Assembly (NCBI GenBank): GCA_963921795.1
Contig: OY997641.1
Span: 24,210,033 to 24,274,032 of the forward strand
DNA: 64,000 bases
Source of the DNA: Nannobrachium achirus
Taxonomy: Eukaryota > Chordata > Actinopteri > Myctophiformes > Myctophidae
Direction of reading: 5' to 3'
In this document: in pieces, positions 37,996-50,836 of the stretch
How the letters are laid out: each line of letters starts with the position of its first letter
How positions within the stretch are numbered: position 1 is the stretch's first letter
Made by a program: the position numbers and the translations under genes
Notes under the pieces: model-generated
Told to the model about the DNA's origin: nothing
Seen by the model: only the letters and a program-made list of their open reading frames with translations
Databases searched by the model: none

Positions 37996-38433
37996 TAGGG
38001 ATGGGACGATACGCAATATTATCGTTTATCATGATAAAAAGCACTCACGATAATCGTATTGTGGAGATTAAATTTATCGTGATTTCGTCCTCCTCCGTGT
38101 ACTGGGTTCAGTTCACTTTTTTATTTGCTGAGCTGCATATCCTGTACCACTTAAACCCTCTATTGGTAAAAGGTACAGTCTTTTTTTCACTCTCTTAAAT
38201 GTCTTTGCCAAAAAATTGCCGATCTACAAGCTCCCAACGCGTCGCGACGCGTTGGGAGCTTGTAGATCTGCTATTTATTTGGAAAATGTTTTGTTTTTTG
38301 GGAAAATGTTCAATTCTTTGGAAAATGTTCCGCTCCAGGATAATGGATTTTGATTATCACGATAATATCGTAACTCGCAATTTATTTTGTCACAATAATC
38401 GTGATATGAAATTTTCATATCGTCCCATCCCTA
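37996..38433. mobile_element. hAT MITE, TAGGGATGGGACGATA family, perfect duplication
   Basis: The ends match 36730-37131 and are flanked by a perfect 8-bp duplication CTCCTCAT (37988-37995 and 38434-38441). The hairpin module at 38208-38281 carries a paired change, CTCCCAACG with CGTTGGGAG, compared with the usual CTCACAACG and CGTTGTGAG. Confidence 0.92.
38208..38281. repeat. Hairpin module copy, CTCCCAACG variant
   Basis: GATCTACAAGCTCCCAACGC pairs perfectly with GCGTTGGGAGCTTGTAGATC, a C-G pair replacing A-T. It is inside the MITE at 37996-38433. Confidence 0.92.
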
Positions 38434-38454
38434 CTCCTCATAGGAGGAGGATCA

Positions 38455-38800
38455 TCAAGATTCAAGATTCAACATTAATTTATTTGATCCCGAGGGAAAT
38501 TTGTCTTGGACATGCAGGCTGCTACGTACATACAACAGGACAAGACAGACAGAAGAAAGAAAATTACAAGGAATATTGCAAAACACACAGTGCTGACATA
38601 CAGGTCAAGTAAGTGCATACATTACACTAGAGTCACCACACCCCACTAACGGCCTGCGTTTAACAGAGTAACGGATGTGGGAATAAATGAGTATTTGTAT
38701 CTATTCAGATGTCTTTTCTTGTTTTTGACTGGGACTCTGTAACGTCTACCAGAGGGTAGCAGTGCGTATTCTTAATGAAGGACATGAGAGGGTAGCTTCC
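38455..38800. mobile_element. Unclassified dispersed repeat
   Basis: GATTCAAGATTCAACATT with GATCCCGAGGGAAATTTGTC, and later AGAGGGTAGCAGTGCG, resembles sequence seen at the ends of fish LINEs. Boundaries and family are unknown. Confidence 0.3.
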
Positions 38801-38824
38801 TCCTCATCCTCCTCTTCCACTAGT

Positions 38825-39080
38825 GGTCTAAGTTAGTACATTTACTCAAGTACTGTACTTACTGTAAGTACAATTCTGAGGTACTGGAGCATTTCCAATT
38901 TTCTACTCCACCACATCTTGATTATTTGAAAACTTTAGTTACTAGTTACTTTGTAGGTTGTGATTATTATTATCATACATGCATTACCCCCTTCAGCCCT
39001 ATATACATTTCATCCATTTGAAAATAGCATATCTACAAGCTCACAATCGAGTTTGTAGATCTGCTATTTTCAAAATATTT
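38825..39080. mobile_element. Truncated CAGTGGTGTAAAGTA-family MITE
   Basis: It shares TTAGTACATTTACTCAAGTA and TTTGAAAACTTTAGTTACTA with 31338-31737 and has a shortened hairpin (39022-39077). The right half is absent. Confidence 0.7.
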
Positions 39081-40024
39081 CTATACACCTGCCCCCCTGC
39101 CCAGTTTAAAGGTATATTCAGTGATTGTATTTCATTCAAATAAAAATATAATTGGTACATGTTCATTCATTTCCTCACTAGAATGTGTGCTGACCACATA
39201 AGGACTTCCACCATGGCCCATGTTACGAGCATAGCTAGATTTGGTTTTCAGAGGTGGCCAGCCAGTCCTCGACCAATCAGGGTAGAGTATGGCCGTAGTT
39301 ATGTTATGATGTTTAGTTATGATGGTCAAAATGAAAGTTTTGAGAACCACAGTCGCTCTGAACTAAGAAAGTCTGCTAAATGCCTAGATTGTAAACTACT
39401 GAACTCATAAAATGCCACAGTCTCGTTGTAAATCAGTATCACACATATCCTGAAACTGGAGACGTAGACCTACTGATATTCAGTGATTGGGTCTAATGAT
39501 CTAAACGAGAACATTATAATGGTGTAAAAAATCTATAAAAAACTGAACATTTCCACGCTGTAAGGCCAGTAAGGGACAAGATGACCCCCAGCCACTTTCA
39601 TTATCACTGAATACACCTTTAATTCCACCTACAGACCGAGCCTTCCTCACCAACGTGTTCAGTTTAATCCAGTTGAAAATAACGTCATTTTTGTTTGAGC
39701 GACGCAGTCATGCGTTCAGTCAGCGTGTGTGAATCAGGCCTCGGGCTGTATAGCCTGTTGAAGTGTCATTGCTGAAGTTGAAATGAGGTGTGTAATTATA
39801 GTGTTATGTGTCCCCCGAGACGCCAGTTGCAGAGCAATGCCACTCAGCATGGCTTTCACCGTGGCAGCACTGTAATTATTGTGGTTCAACAATAAAACAC
39901 TTGCTTGTAAAGCACTGCTTGTAAAACACTACATTACATGTATGGAAGGCACAGTACAAATCATTCTATAAATATTACAATTTACCTGTTTTGATTTTAT
40001 GGCTTAAGTAATGCTGTACTAGAC

Positions 40025-40968
40025 CAGTGGTTCTCAACCTGTGGGTCGGGGTCCCCAGATGATTAGCCTAATGTGCAACATTGTTTTCTCACTCAACAGT
40101 AAACAAACTGGGTATATTCACATTTCTAAAGTCTTTTTAATACTTCTAAAACCAGTAAGACTCTCTTATCGGGAGATAAGCGACTGTCAGGTCGCAGCGT
40201 GATTTTAGGGCAAAATGTGTAGGAGCAGTGTCCAAAAATGTGTTTGAAAAAATCGGCCAGATGGTGGCGCTATATGGGACAGATCCATGTTGATGACATG
40301 AGTGTAGACATACTGTGTACCGATTTGCGTGATTTTAGGGCAAAATCTGTAGGAGCAGTGTCCAAAAATGTGTTAGAAAAAAATCGGCCTGATGGTGGCC
40401 CTATATGGGACAGATCCATGTTGATGAGATGAGTGTAGACATACTGTGTACCGCTTTGCGTGATTTTAGGGCAAAATCTGTAGGAGCAGTGTCCAAAAAT
40501 GTGTTGGGCCTGATGGTGGCGCTATATGGGACAGATTCATGTTGATGGCCGAGGCGGACGCGTGGGTACCGGCCCCGGCTCTCCCGGTCGCTCCTAGCCC
40601 GAGTTACGGCATTTGGTCATTTTTGCACTTTTTGGGGGGTCCCTGGGGGTCCTTGGAGCTCCGGGGGTCCCTGGAGGGGTGGAGGTTGTGGATTGGCAGG
40701 CAAGGAGTGTATGTGTAAAGTTTGGCATGTATTGGGGCAACGGTGGCGGAGATATGAGTTGGGGAAAAGTGTGACGTGACGGACATACTGACTGACTGAC
40801 TGACTGACTGACTGACTGACAGACGGTGGAGGTTTTGGCAGTAACTGCGACCTGACGGTCGCAATGACAAATTAAACATTGGCTAAATTGTCAAATATTA
40901 GAAGCAGAAATTGTGAAAATAGCAGATCTACATGCTCACAACGCCTCGCAACACAAGGCGTTGCGAGA
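40025..40968. mobile_element. hAT MITE split by a later insertion
   Basis: 40025-40151 matches the left half and 40865-40968 the middle of the CAGTGGTTCTC family, as compared with 13197-13633. The break falls at CTTCTAAAA | TGACAAATTAAAC, and 40152-40864 is an unrelated element. The hairpin at 40914-40968 is cut off and the right end is lost. Confidence 0.85.
40152..40864. mobile_element. Element with GCGACNGTCAGGTCGCAG ends and 130-bp tandem units
   Basis: The inverted ends are GCGACTGTCAGGTCGCAG (40183-40200) and CTGCGACCTGACGGTCGC (40845-40862). Inside are units of about 130 bp starting at GATTTTAGGGCAAAAT (40201, 40331 and 40462), then a (GACT)n stretch. It inserted into the hAT MITE at 40025. 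The transposon class is unknown. Confidence 0.8.
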
Positions 40969-41480
40969 CTGGTGCAAAATCTGTAGGAGCAGTGTCCAGA
41001 AATGTGTTTTGCAAGAATCGTCCTGATGTTGGCGCTAGATGGGACAGATGCATGTTGATGACATGACTGTAGAGATACTGTGTACCGCTTTGCGTGATTT
41101 TAGGGCAAAATCTGTAGAAGCAGTGTCCAAAAATGTGTTTGAAAAAATCGCCCTGATGGTGGTGCTAAAAGGGACAGATCCATGTTGATGACTTGAGTCT
41201 AGGCATAATGTGTACCGCTTTGCGTGATTTTAGGGCAAAATTTGTTGGAGCAGTGTCCAAAAATGTGTTTAGCAAGAATCGGCCTCATGCTGGCGCTAGA
41301 AGAGGGCCATGTGATAAATGAGGGGTGGTTTGTCAGCCAAGGAGTGTGTGTGCAAAGTTTGGCATGGATAGGGGCAACGGTGGCGGAGATATTAGGGCAA
41401 AAGTGTGACGTGACGTGATGGACAGACTGACAGATTGACGGACTGACTGACAGCCGGTGGAGTTTTTGATAGTAACTGAT
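40969..41480. repeat. Second 130-bp tandem array, same family
   Basis: Units restart at 41096 and 41226 (130 bp apart), with a partial unit before. The array ends in the same GGGGCAACGGTGGCGGAGAT and (GACT/GACA)n text as 40152-40864, without the terminal inverted repeat. It is likely a second truncated copy of that element. Confidence 0.8.
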
Positions 41481-41650
41481 AACAACAAAGCAACACATGA
41501 ATTTCATTGGCTATCACTATCACCGACGATGTCGCCCCAAAAGAAAAACTATTTTCATGTTTTTTTGGGCGACATTCCTCAGCCCACTTTTCCACCATCG
41601 CCTCATCGCCTCCTATCACCAGTATTTGCCCGGTCCCATTGACAAACAGT

Positions 41651-41720
41651 GGGCGAACGTCGGCCGTATTTTCCGGTCCCATTTGTCAATGGGACCGGAA
41701 AATACGGCCGACCTTCGCCC
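41651..41720. repeat. Hairpin with 33-bp stem and 4-nt loop
   Basis: The arms 41651-41683 and 41688-41720 pair with one mismatch around the loop TGTC. The stem contains CGGCCGTATTTTCCGGTCCC. It is unrelated to the AGATCTACAAGCTC hairpin family. Confidence 0.9.
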
Positions 41721-42829
41721 ACCGTTGCCCGCTGTTAACGCGCCCGGCACGAGCTGCAAGGCATGCCCGAACGCACGCATGCACTCTAAGCATGTCACTG
41801 TAGGGCCTGTTCACACTGAGATTGTTGTACACAAAATATATTTTCCTACAGTATGTCTGTATGTCAGTGAGCCTCATCCTGTTCCCGGAGTAGGAAACTT
41901 GCATAGCAACACAGTGAAACTGTACATTTCTGTCTAAGTTTATTTAGGCCTTGACCTTTGCTGATATCACAGTCAATATGCAAAAGAACTGCAGACTTGT
42001 CTGTTATTTAGTCGTAAATGCTGCTACAAGAGTATGTGTATTGCATTATGGTGGGGAGTGTGTCAGAGAAGATTTGTACCAGAAGTTTTTTGAAAAAATA
42101 AAGGCAAAAGTAATAGAAGGAAAAGTTTAAGGCTGTATTCTGCCGAGGCTCAGTCTAATTTCATTATACATTTAACCGGCTGGAAATTCCATCCTCTCCC
42201 ATCAGCAATTAAATCCACCCTGTACCATTATGCATACCAATTAGCTGTCAGCAGGTCAATTTCTTTTTTCCACTCTGTGCACAGTTGATTGTATATGCCA
42301 GGAGACTCTTGAGGAAGAAAATATCTTTGTGCTTTCCTTTGGTGTGAATACATTCTCACCTTCATCAGAGTGACTCCTCATTAATTGCTGAAAATCACTG
42401 ATCCTTGCAGAACATCTCACTCTGATGGAGCTAAAAGTGGACTTAAGTGGACTATTGAGCATTACCTTCACAAATAGACATTTATTTACCAGGGGAGACC
42501 GACTGTTTAAACCTCAGAAATCAAAGCATTGACCGATGTTAACAATGACTTGTTCTCATTAAAGCCACTAATTCTAAGGCAGGAGTTCTCTAGAAGTGCT
42601 CTACAAAACTACAATAGTCAATACTAATCGTAAAGGTCCTTAACACCTTTTTCCCCTGTACATTAATTCACCCATAATAAATATATGTTTTTTGAATGTT
42701 ATTACTGTCATGACTTCATGCACACACGTGTGAATATTATGCAGCGATGTAATGCAATTTATGTTTGGAAGAAGATAAACTTTTCAGAGCTTTGTGATGT
42801 GAATACATGCATCAAGCTGTATTCCAGGC

Positions 42830-42995
42830 CAGCTCAGTTAGAGAGTCCGCCCTGAGACTATAGGAGGTCGTGGTTGAGTCATACCAAAGACAAAAACATT
42901 TTTTACCCAATGCCTCCCTGCTTGGTACTGTGCATCAAGGGTTGGATTGAGGGGGAACTCCCTGCGACATGCTTGTGTCTATAGGGGGTGAACTA
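42830..42995 (+). mobile_element. tRNA-derived SINE
   Basis: A decayed B box (GGTCGTGGTTGAGTC) is followed by ATGCCTCCCTGCTTGG and CATCAAGGGTTGGATT, a 3' domain common in fish SINEs. Boundaries are approximate. Confidence 0.6.
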
Positions 42996-43483
42996 CTTGT
43001 ATCAGACTGCCTCACACTGAGGCCTAGGCCAGACGGAGCTGGATATTTCATATATCCCGGTTTTTCAGATAGAAAAATATCTAGGTCCACACGACAAAGA
43101 TATCTAGGTCTAAAATAATCGGAGTCCCCAGACCTCCACTAGGGGGACAAGCACACACACAGTAAAGGCTTCAGAGATATCCGTGTTCCGTGCCTACACA
43201 GATCCAGTGAATCCGATATTTTTCAATGTCTTCACTTATTTATCCGGTTTTAAAAATATCCAGTTTTGCGGCCGAATTATCCAGCTTTGTGTGGCTGCAA
43301 GCCCCAACCGCACAAAGAAATGTCTAGCTTCAGAAATATCCAGCTCTGTGTAGCCGGCACCTAAGAAAACGGGGGAAAGGCTCCTGAACTATGAGCCACA
43401 GGGCTCTGGAACCGTTGGTTCCCAAGGCTGCTTTTTTATTCAATGCTGATATGCTGTCTTTCCCTTCTCCCCGATCCATGCAG

Positions 43484-43653
43484 ATTCTGGTCCATGTGGG
43501 TTTTCTGACGGAGGAGTCTGGCGATGTGTTCAGTCCCAAGGTGCTAAAGGGAGGACCTCTGGGTGAGATGGTCCAATGGGCTGACATCCTCACCACTCTC
43601 CACGTGCTGGGTCACAACCTCAAGATCTCCGTCTCTCTCAAGGAGCTGCAGGG
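43484..43653 (+). CDS. mgat5b: mgat5b internal exon with putative catalytic Glu (GT18 domain start)
   Basis: This exon opens the GT18 catalytic domain: ILVHVGFLTEESGDVF, then LKGGPLGEMVQWADIL, VLGHNLKISVS and LKELQ. By alignment with human MGAT5, LTEESG holds the counterpart of Glu280. The Glu of GPLGEMVQW (codon 43565-43567) is the counterpart of Glu297, the reported catalytic base, so the active site appears intact. The acceptor is CTTTCCCTTCTCCCC...GCAG, ending at 43483. The donor GG|GTAAAG at 43654 leaves two bases of a Gly codon completed by the next exon. The in-frame TAA right after the exon lies in the intron. The next intron is the longest complete one in the window, 15.9 kb. Confidence 0.95.
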
Positions 43654-43708
43654 GTAAAGTAGTGTGGTTTGACACATTCCTCGTTGTCTCTCTATACACG
43701 TAAAACCC

Positions 43709-43878
43709 CCTAGGGCCGAGAAGCGACAGTCAGGTCGCCGTTACCTATCGTGTGGCACGTCGCTGATTGCCTACAGCTGGGGGCGCTCCTGTCGCAGCGT
43801 GTGTTGTGTGTTGGTGTGACAGACGGACAGATGGATGGACGGACAGACATGAGCTGGCTTAACCTGACGGTCGCAATT
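43709..43878. mobile_element. Small member of the GCGACNGTCAGGT family
   Basis: Inverted ends GCGACAGTCAGGTCGC and ACCTGACGGTCGCAA, with a (GACA/GATG)n stretch inside as in 40152-40864. It lies 55 bases beyond the donor of exon 43484-43653. Confidence 0.65.
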
Positions 43879-46800
43879 AATTATCAATCAATTAGCTAAT
43901 GCTCTTATCAAGAGTGACCGAGTATTATTCGGTGTCAGTGCTCAGATTGCTGGACTGTTTCTCTAACCATTAAGCTTCCCTGGTTCTCAATTCCAAATAG
44001 AAACACAGCAACAGTGTTGTCGCACACACACGCCCACGTACGCACACGTACGCACACGCACGCACACGCACGCACGCACAAATATTCTAGGGTTTTCAAA
44101 GGATGAATTGTCTTTGTTCTGAGTCAGAGTGTGAACCATATTGTTATGCTGTTTGTTGTGATTCGACCATGCATATATTTTTTTCTCTCTCTGTGGATTT
44201 GACTGAAACAACAGCACAGCGACTATTCTGTCAGCACCATGGAGAGCTACTGTATGGAGATGCCTGTTTAGAAAGTGCTGGCTTTTTCCACAGCGTTCAA
44301 TGTTCTATCATTGAGTTACTTTATATCATGACCGTGGGAATCATTTAGGCTTTTCTATTATGAACACATGAGGCCTCTAGACTACTATTTATTTTACAGT
44401 ATACAGTATATACACTGTAAAATTCATTCATTTGTCCATTTGTGACTCCGGGAGTTTACAAATGTAAAGAAATTGACTCTTAGGGGTCTCTAAGAACTCT
44501 CAGAGTAATGTCAAAGAACAGTAAAAAAATTGACGGTAAACTCATTGAATACAGGACAAAATAGATCAATTGTACATTAAAGGACAAGTATTATACAGTT
44601 ACAAAAGACTGCTTAGTCCTTCTTTAAAAAGTCTGCATTCAATGAGCATCCTGTTTTGTTGTCGTTTTCTTTTTTACAATCTTAGCGTTAAATGGACACT
44701 CAGGATTTTACGGTAGTCTATTCGGAGATCAGTTCCTTCTCCAGGCTCTGACTCTACAGTGCATGCAAACGGCGCTGGGGAGCTCCCTCCTGAGAGCTCC
44801 AGCCTGCATGCGTGCTCACATTTGGCCACACACAGATAAGCTATCCCTCTCTCCCTGGCGGGCTTCTACAGGAGCCTCCGGGCTTGACAGCATCTCTCTC
44901 CCTGCTTCAGCTCACTGCGCCCACAGTGATAACAAGCTTTAGGCCAGGCATCACAAACATAAGTGCACACACGCCCATGGGTGAGCACGGACACACTGCA
45001 GATGTGGCCTCATGTGCACACGCGCCTCCCTGCGCACACAGTGCCTCCTTCCAGTCAGTCACTCAGTCAAGTCAGACAAAGATAGGGCTATTGATTTTCG
45101 CGCTAGCCAGACGTGACGACAGGGAGCAGATCGATTGGTCTGAGACTTAAAACTGTGTGCATGCTAGGGTTGGATGGATAGGATGGAGCCCTACATAACT
45201 CATCCCGTTGTCAGCGTTCTACTCTTTTGGTCATGGCCACCACCTGAGACCTGATACATTAGGTCCAGACTATTCTTCAGTGATTGCATGCCAGTGGCTG
45301 ACCGAGAACCCGGTGACTCTAATTGAGTGCCTGCGTTCACAACTGCCGTGGAGGGGCGACAATCGAGCTGCTCTCTGACCTGACGTCTCAGCCTGTGAAG
45401 AAAGGCTGCTTTGATAAGAGGAGGCAGGGGAGATGTGTGCGCTGGGGCTGTTTCTGCTGCCTGCGCTATTATTTACCCTGCTAATTGGCTTAACACGGCA
45501 TTGAGTCGCCACATTTTCTCTCCATTGGGAACGCCATTAGAAATGTGCATTACATGTAAATTAGGTGTTACAGAGAAGCACGTGTACCAAGGCTTATTGG
45601 TGCATTGGGTGGGGGTGTGTGTATGCGTTCATGTGCGTGCGTGAACACACTTCAAGTGTATGTGGATGCATGCATTCTAAGAATATACTGTATGTCACGG
45701 CAGAGAGAGCACGTGGGAGCAGAAATTTCCTGGCCATATGCGTGTCTATATGAATGTGCCATGCACACCATTAAGCCCTTACTGGTCTCCATTCATCAGG
45801 AAATGGAGTATTCAGCCTCCGAGGAAATATAATAGAGCGCTGGAATTGAAGCCAATTGGATTTATCAGACTTGGACTGCATTTCCCTCCTCGTACGCAGG
45901 CAGCAAGAAGGAAAAAAAGGCACCCAGTGTACATATTCCATTCTTTTTTATGACCCTATCTCCTCAAATTGGCCGGTAAATGACTTACGCCGAACACCCC
46001 TAAATCCTTTTGCTCTGCGACAGTTAATGAATAGAAGAAGGACGTATTTCTCTCCATCTCCCTCTCTCTCTCCCTAACTCTGTCTCGCACTCACTATTAA
46101 GTTGACAGATCGTTATGCGGTTTGCTCTTCCGCAGATTTCCCCCCAGGCTTGTATCTATTTACATTTCCTACTATCTCCCCTGCCCAGAATCTTGGAAAC
46201 ACTGCTCTGCTTGTCCTAGATGCTGTGGTTCCAATGAGGACTGCATGCCTGCTATCGCTGTTTAAGTGCCTTTCTGCGATGGAGAGATTAGCCAGCGCCG
46301 TGCGCTCAGCTGCGCTGGAAAGCCAAGCAAGTTGGCTCGCTTCACATAATTACTTCTAATTTGCCACATGCGCTCTCTCTGCCGGCTTCATCGAGTAGTC
46401 ACTTAGACCCATGGCTAGATCTCTCACCCCCTCTCTCTCCATTTCCATTTCATATTATAAAGAGGGTACAAATGTTACATTCTCAGAGTTACAAATGAAT
46501 AAATGTACTTTTCATTTTTGCATTAATATGGACACTGGTCTTCGTCTCCTTCTCTTCCCACACATTGCCAAAAAATAATAATTCCACATTTTGCGCCTCT
46601 TGTAGTTGTCGGTTGCCATGATTCGGTGCCAAAAACGTTAACATTTAATTGGAATAATTTGTATTTTTAGGGGAAAAGAAAAGCATATGGACTGTGCTCT
46701 CCAGGTCTGAGTATTCTTTATGAACACCAGTTGTTTAACTGGGGGCGGGCCTTGGTGCGCGTAAGGCCCACCCCCACTCGACCATGATTGGAGGAAGGGC

Positions 46801-46997
46801 CCACTCTATCCTGATTGGAGGAAAACCTGTCTCCTCCACCAAAACTGAAACTGCTTTTTTCTCCTCACAGGGCATAAGGCTGAAGTCCAAATATGGACCA
46901 AAAACTCTAAAGTATAGAAACTAGTACTATCAGAACATAACCATTTGTTATGGTTTGAATTAAATGAAATCGCTTACCCTACCTTTAAGTACTGTAC

Positions 46998-47478
46998 TTA
47001 AAGGGGGAATTCAGACCAAAACATATCCCCCTAAATGTACCTTTTTTCATACATGTTTCTACCTATTTTGGTGGATTTCTCTCATTGTTGCTCCTCATCC
47101 GAGATCTCCCGACCCCTCCTCACAGCTCCAAAGTTAGTTTTTTCTTCATGAATCATATATTTATAGTTTCCTTAGACCAACTGACGGTTGTTAGCCCACC
47201 ACATATTGACCCGGATGAGAAGCAGGCTGTGTACACGGTTCCCATAGAGCTTAGGCGAGATTCTCGCGTATCCGGTTACTATGCTACTACGTTTCTACTA
47301 CGCTAGAAGCGTACTATGCTATGCTTGAAGCTTACTCCGCTAGAAGTGTACGTTATCTTCTCATTCATACTGAAATAAGTGATTTTGGGAGAGTCGCACA
47401 AGCCCCATTTTAGCTGTGAGGAGGGGTCGGGAAATCTGGGATGAGGAGCAACAATTAGAGAAATCCACCAAATACATT
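46998..47478. repeat. TTAAAGGGGGAATTC dispersed repeat
   Basis: It begins TTAAAGGGGGAATTCAGAC and shares long blocks with 63400-63700, including TCTCCCGACCCCTCCTCACA and CCACCACATATTGACC. Its right half contains the inverted match GTGAGGAGGGGTCGGGA, so it folds back on itself. It is then cut by a CAGTGGTGTAAAGTA-type fragment (47479-47623). Confidence 0.65.
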
Positions 47479-47623
47479 TACTTTTGGTACTTGATGACAA
47501 TACTTGTACTTTTACTCAAGTACATTTTGAATTCAGGACTTGTACTTGTAACAGAGTATTTCTATATTGCAATATTGATACTTTTACTTGAGTAAACATT
47601 TGAGTACTTTTTCCACCACTGGG
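47479..47623. mobile_element. CAGTGGTGTAAAGTA-family MITE fragment
   Basis: ACTTTTACTCAAGTACATTT and TACTTTTTCCACCACTG match the right half of 31338-31737. The left half and the hairpin are missing. Confidence 0.7.
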
Positions 47624-48037
47624 TATGGAAGAACCAGTGGAATCAATACTTGGCTGAAAGTGTTGAAATCTCTCTCTCTCGCGCGCTCGCTCTCCGTTCT
47701 CCGCTCTCTTGGGTTGGGAATTGGGTTTAATTTAGGGGGGAGGGAGGCAGCAGCTGTGACATCACTTTTTTTGTGAGAAATACCATCTCTGATACGGCGT
47801 GCTGATAGGAGGAGAGGAGGTTGTCCTTAGAACACTTAGAGGAGCACTGCAGACAGCTGTCACTTCTGCTCGGGGATCTCCCTTGGTTTCCTCCCAGTGA
47901 AACGTGGGTAATTAGCCAGCAACGGAGCATGGCACACCAGCACCACTGAGACAGAGACGGAGAGGGGGAGAGAGAGAGAGAAACATGAGCAAATGAGAGA
48001 GGAGGGAGTGGCAGGCTGTCAGGGTTCTGTCAACAAG

Positions 48038-48588
<551 letters not shown>

Positions 48589-48942
48589 ACTACATCTCTC
48601 GGGTTCAACCACGGTACACAACATTCAGCTGTCATAGGCCTACGGAGTGTAGCCTTCATTGTGACCGGGTGAAACTGCCTGTTTGTATCACAAGTTCACA
48701 ACTAGCACATACACGCGCGCCTGTATCAAGCATCAGTTGTGATCAAACCAGTCTGTAATGCCATGACCTAGTCCTAGCCTGAACAGTGCACTGTGATGAT
48801 GTAAGACTACAGACACTTTCTGGGACGTAAGCAAAACCAAGTTTAAAGCACTGCTGATTTTCTCTTCACAAATTCTACAAATCATAGTCTGAGGCTTATT
48901 ATACTGCCAGTTTGCAGGATGTGTCTGCCTGCAAGTGATGAT

Positions 48943-48950
<8 letters not shown>

Positions 48951-49014
<64 letters not shown>

Positions 49015-49032
49015 ACTCTCTCTCTCTCTCTC
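48951..49032. repeat. (TC)n microsatellite
   Basis: A TC run with a short GTGA interruption. Confidence 0.96.
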
Positions 49033-50597
49033 CCCCTACAGCCTTTCCATTGAAGTGATTTTGTGTCTCTGCTTTGAGAAGAGAATTGGAAGGGGTGGTT
49101 TAAAAATAGCCCCCACCCCCCGAATGTTCACAATTTGATGCAGCAAGCAGCACTTTGACAAAATGGGAACGAAGTTTATAGATTTTGATCGCATGGGGTG
49201 ATCAAAATCTTCTTAATCACAGGTGATAATAAAAATGTGAATGAGAGTTGAGAGTGTGGCGCAAGGCTTTTTCTTCTGTTTCAGGTTTTGTTTGTCTGTT
49301 TTCTTCACATGTTATTTTTTTATTTCATTTGAAAAACATTTTCACAAACTTCACAATTTTCTACAAGTGAACATAGCAGATCCCCAAGCTCACAATGTGA
49401 CACAGTATATAGGCTTAAGTGGGTAACACCACTGTCTGATGCAGAATAATGACTTGGCCTCCTATTATTACTGTAGTGTCGTTTACATTTTGATGAGCTA
49501 TTAATTCAATTCAATTCAATTCAAAGCTATTAAATGGCAGCATGAGAGAAAACAGCATTTTTATCGACGCCCTTCAGCCATCGTGATCACATTCATTTGT
49601 TTCACTGTTATTCTTTCTTTCTCTAATTGATCTTTCTTTTCCACCAACAAAACGCCACTTATCGGAGCCAGAGGAACAGGCAGATGACGCTCGGCTAAAT
49701 AAAACGACAAAGAAAGTATAGCCCAGAGGAAGGACAGGATATAAAAGATGCTCAAATTGCATAAAAAAACGCATCAGCTGTTACTGCCCGTGAGGGGCGA
49801 GCCCAACCTTTTGTTGTTAACAGATAGATGACATCTCTCCCACTGGTCAATTAGCATGCAGGGCTTCACATTTCTGTCTGCCAGCCTGCCGCAGGTATCT
49901 TCCATACTGGCACGTCGATGCTATCCTTGAGGCCTGTTTCATTTGGTTCTCACCGTGAGGCCTTCCCCTTCAGCCCCTCTGTGAGCTTCATGGCTCCAGG
50001 CCTCAACCTCTCCATACGTGCCCCTGCATCTGCTGCAGCCAATTCTCCTCACTGCTGGACTTATCTTACAATAAATGCGAGAAATCTCTGTGAGTATTAT
50101 GTGCCCCAGCCCCTCCCCTCTCGTTCTCCCCCAGTGGGGGCAAAGCAGAGGAGTCGATTGACAGGCAAAATCCCTCAACAATGTCACCCGCAGGTACTTT
50201 TTCATAGAAACTGAAAAGGCCTTAGAATACAGTTGTTCACTGGAGTTGATTTTTCAGTTAAAATCTTTTAATACTCGTTTGAAGGACCATGATGAAGACT
50301 TTTATGTTTTATAAAAACAGCATGTTGTGACACCTTTAAACAGATGACAATATATCACTCCATACGCGGTTCATTTCGGGAGCATATCACATGCATGATG
50401 TATGAACTGGAGCCACTGCTTGTGTGGTGAAGGGGTTTCAAGTGGGACCTGTGATTTGACAAGGTTCACGTAATCACTTAGCCTTGCATCCTGCCTCATT
50501 GGCCCTTGAGGATGTTTGTGGCAGATTCACTCCGCCTCACTCTATGCCATCAAACAGGATTAAATCCACTCATATTCAGTACTTTGAAGTGTTTATA

Positions 50598-50748
50598 CTC
50601 TCATGCACACGCACGCACGCACGCACGTGCACGCACGCGCACGCACACACACACACACACACACAGTACATCCATTCCCTAACCATAAACATCACAACTA
50701 CTTGACACCGCTTAACCTAATCCTTAACCTGAACCAAAAGTAGAATTA

Positions 50749-50831
<83 letters not shown>
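50598..50831. repeat. AC-type microsatellites
   Basis: An ACGC/AC tract at 50608-50665 and (AC)n at 50752-50831. Confidence 0.95.

Positions 50832-50836
<5 letters not shown>

Larger units (their letters stand above)
35207..43483 (+). other. mgat5b intron (8.3 kb), phase 0
   Basis: This intron contains a TG/CG tract (35579-35670), hAT MITEs (36730-37131, 37996-38433, 38825-39080), a (TC)n tract (37486-37561), a hairpin-bearing MITE (37587-37851), a nested hAT and tandem-repeat mosaic (40025-41480), a 33-bp-stem hairpin (41651-41720) and a SINE (42830-42995). 35670-36720, 39420-40010, 41940-42820 and 43000-43480 look unique. Confidence 0.88.

Noticed and set aside
41497-41937. A 146-codon frame
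   Set aside because: It runs through a palindrome and repeat-like text, shows no recognisable domain and has no splice or promoter context.
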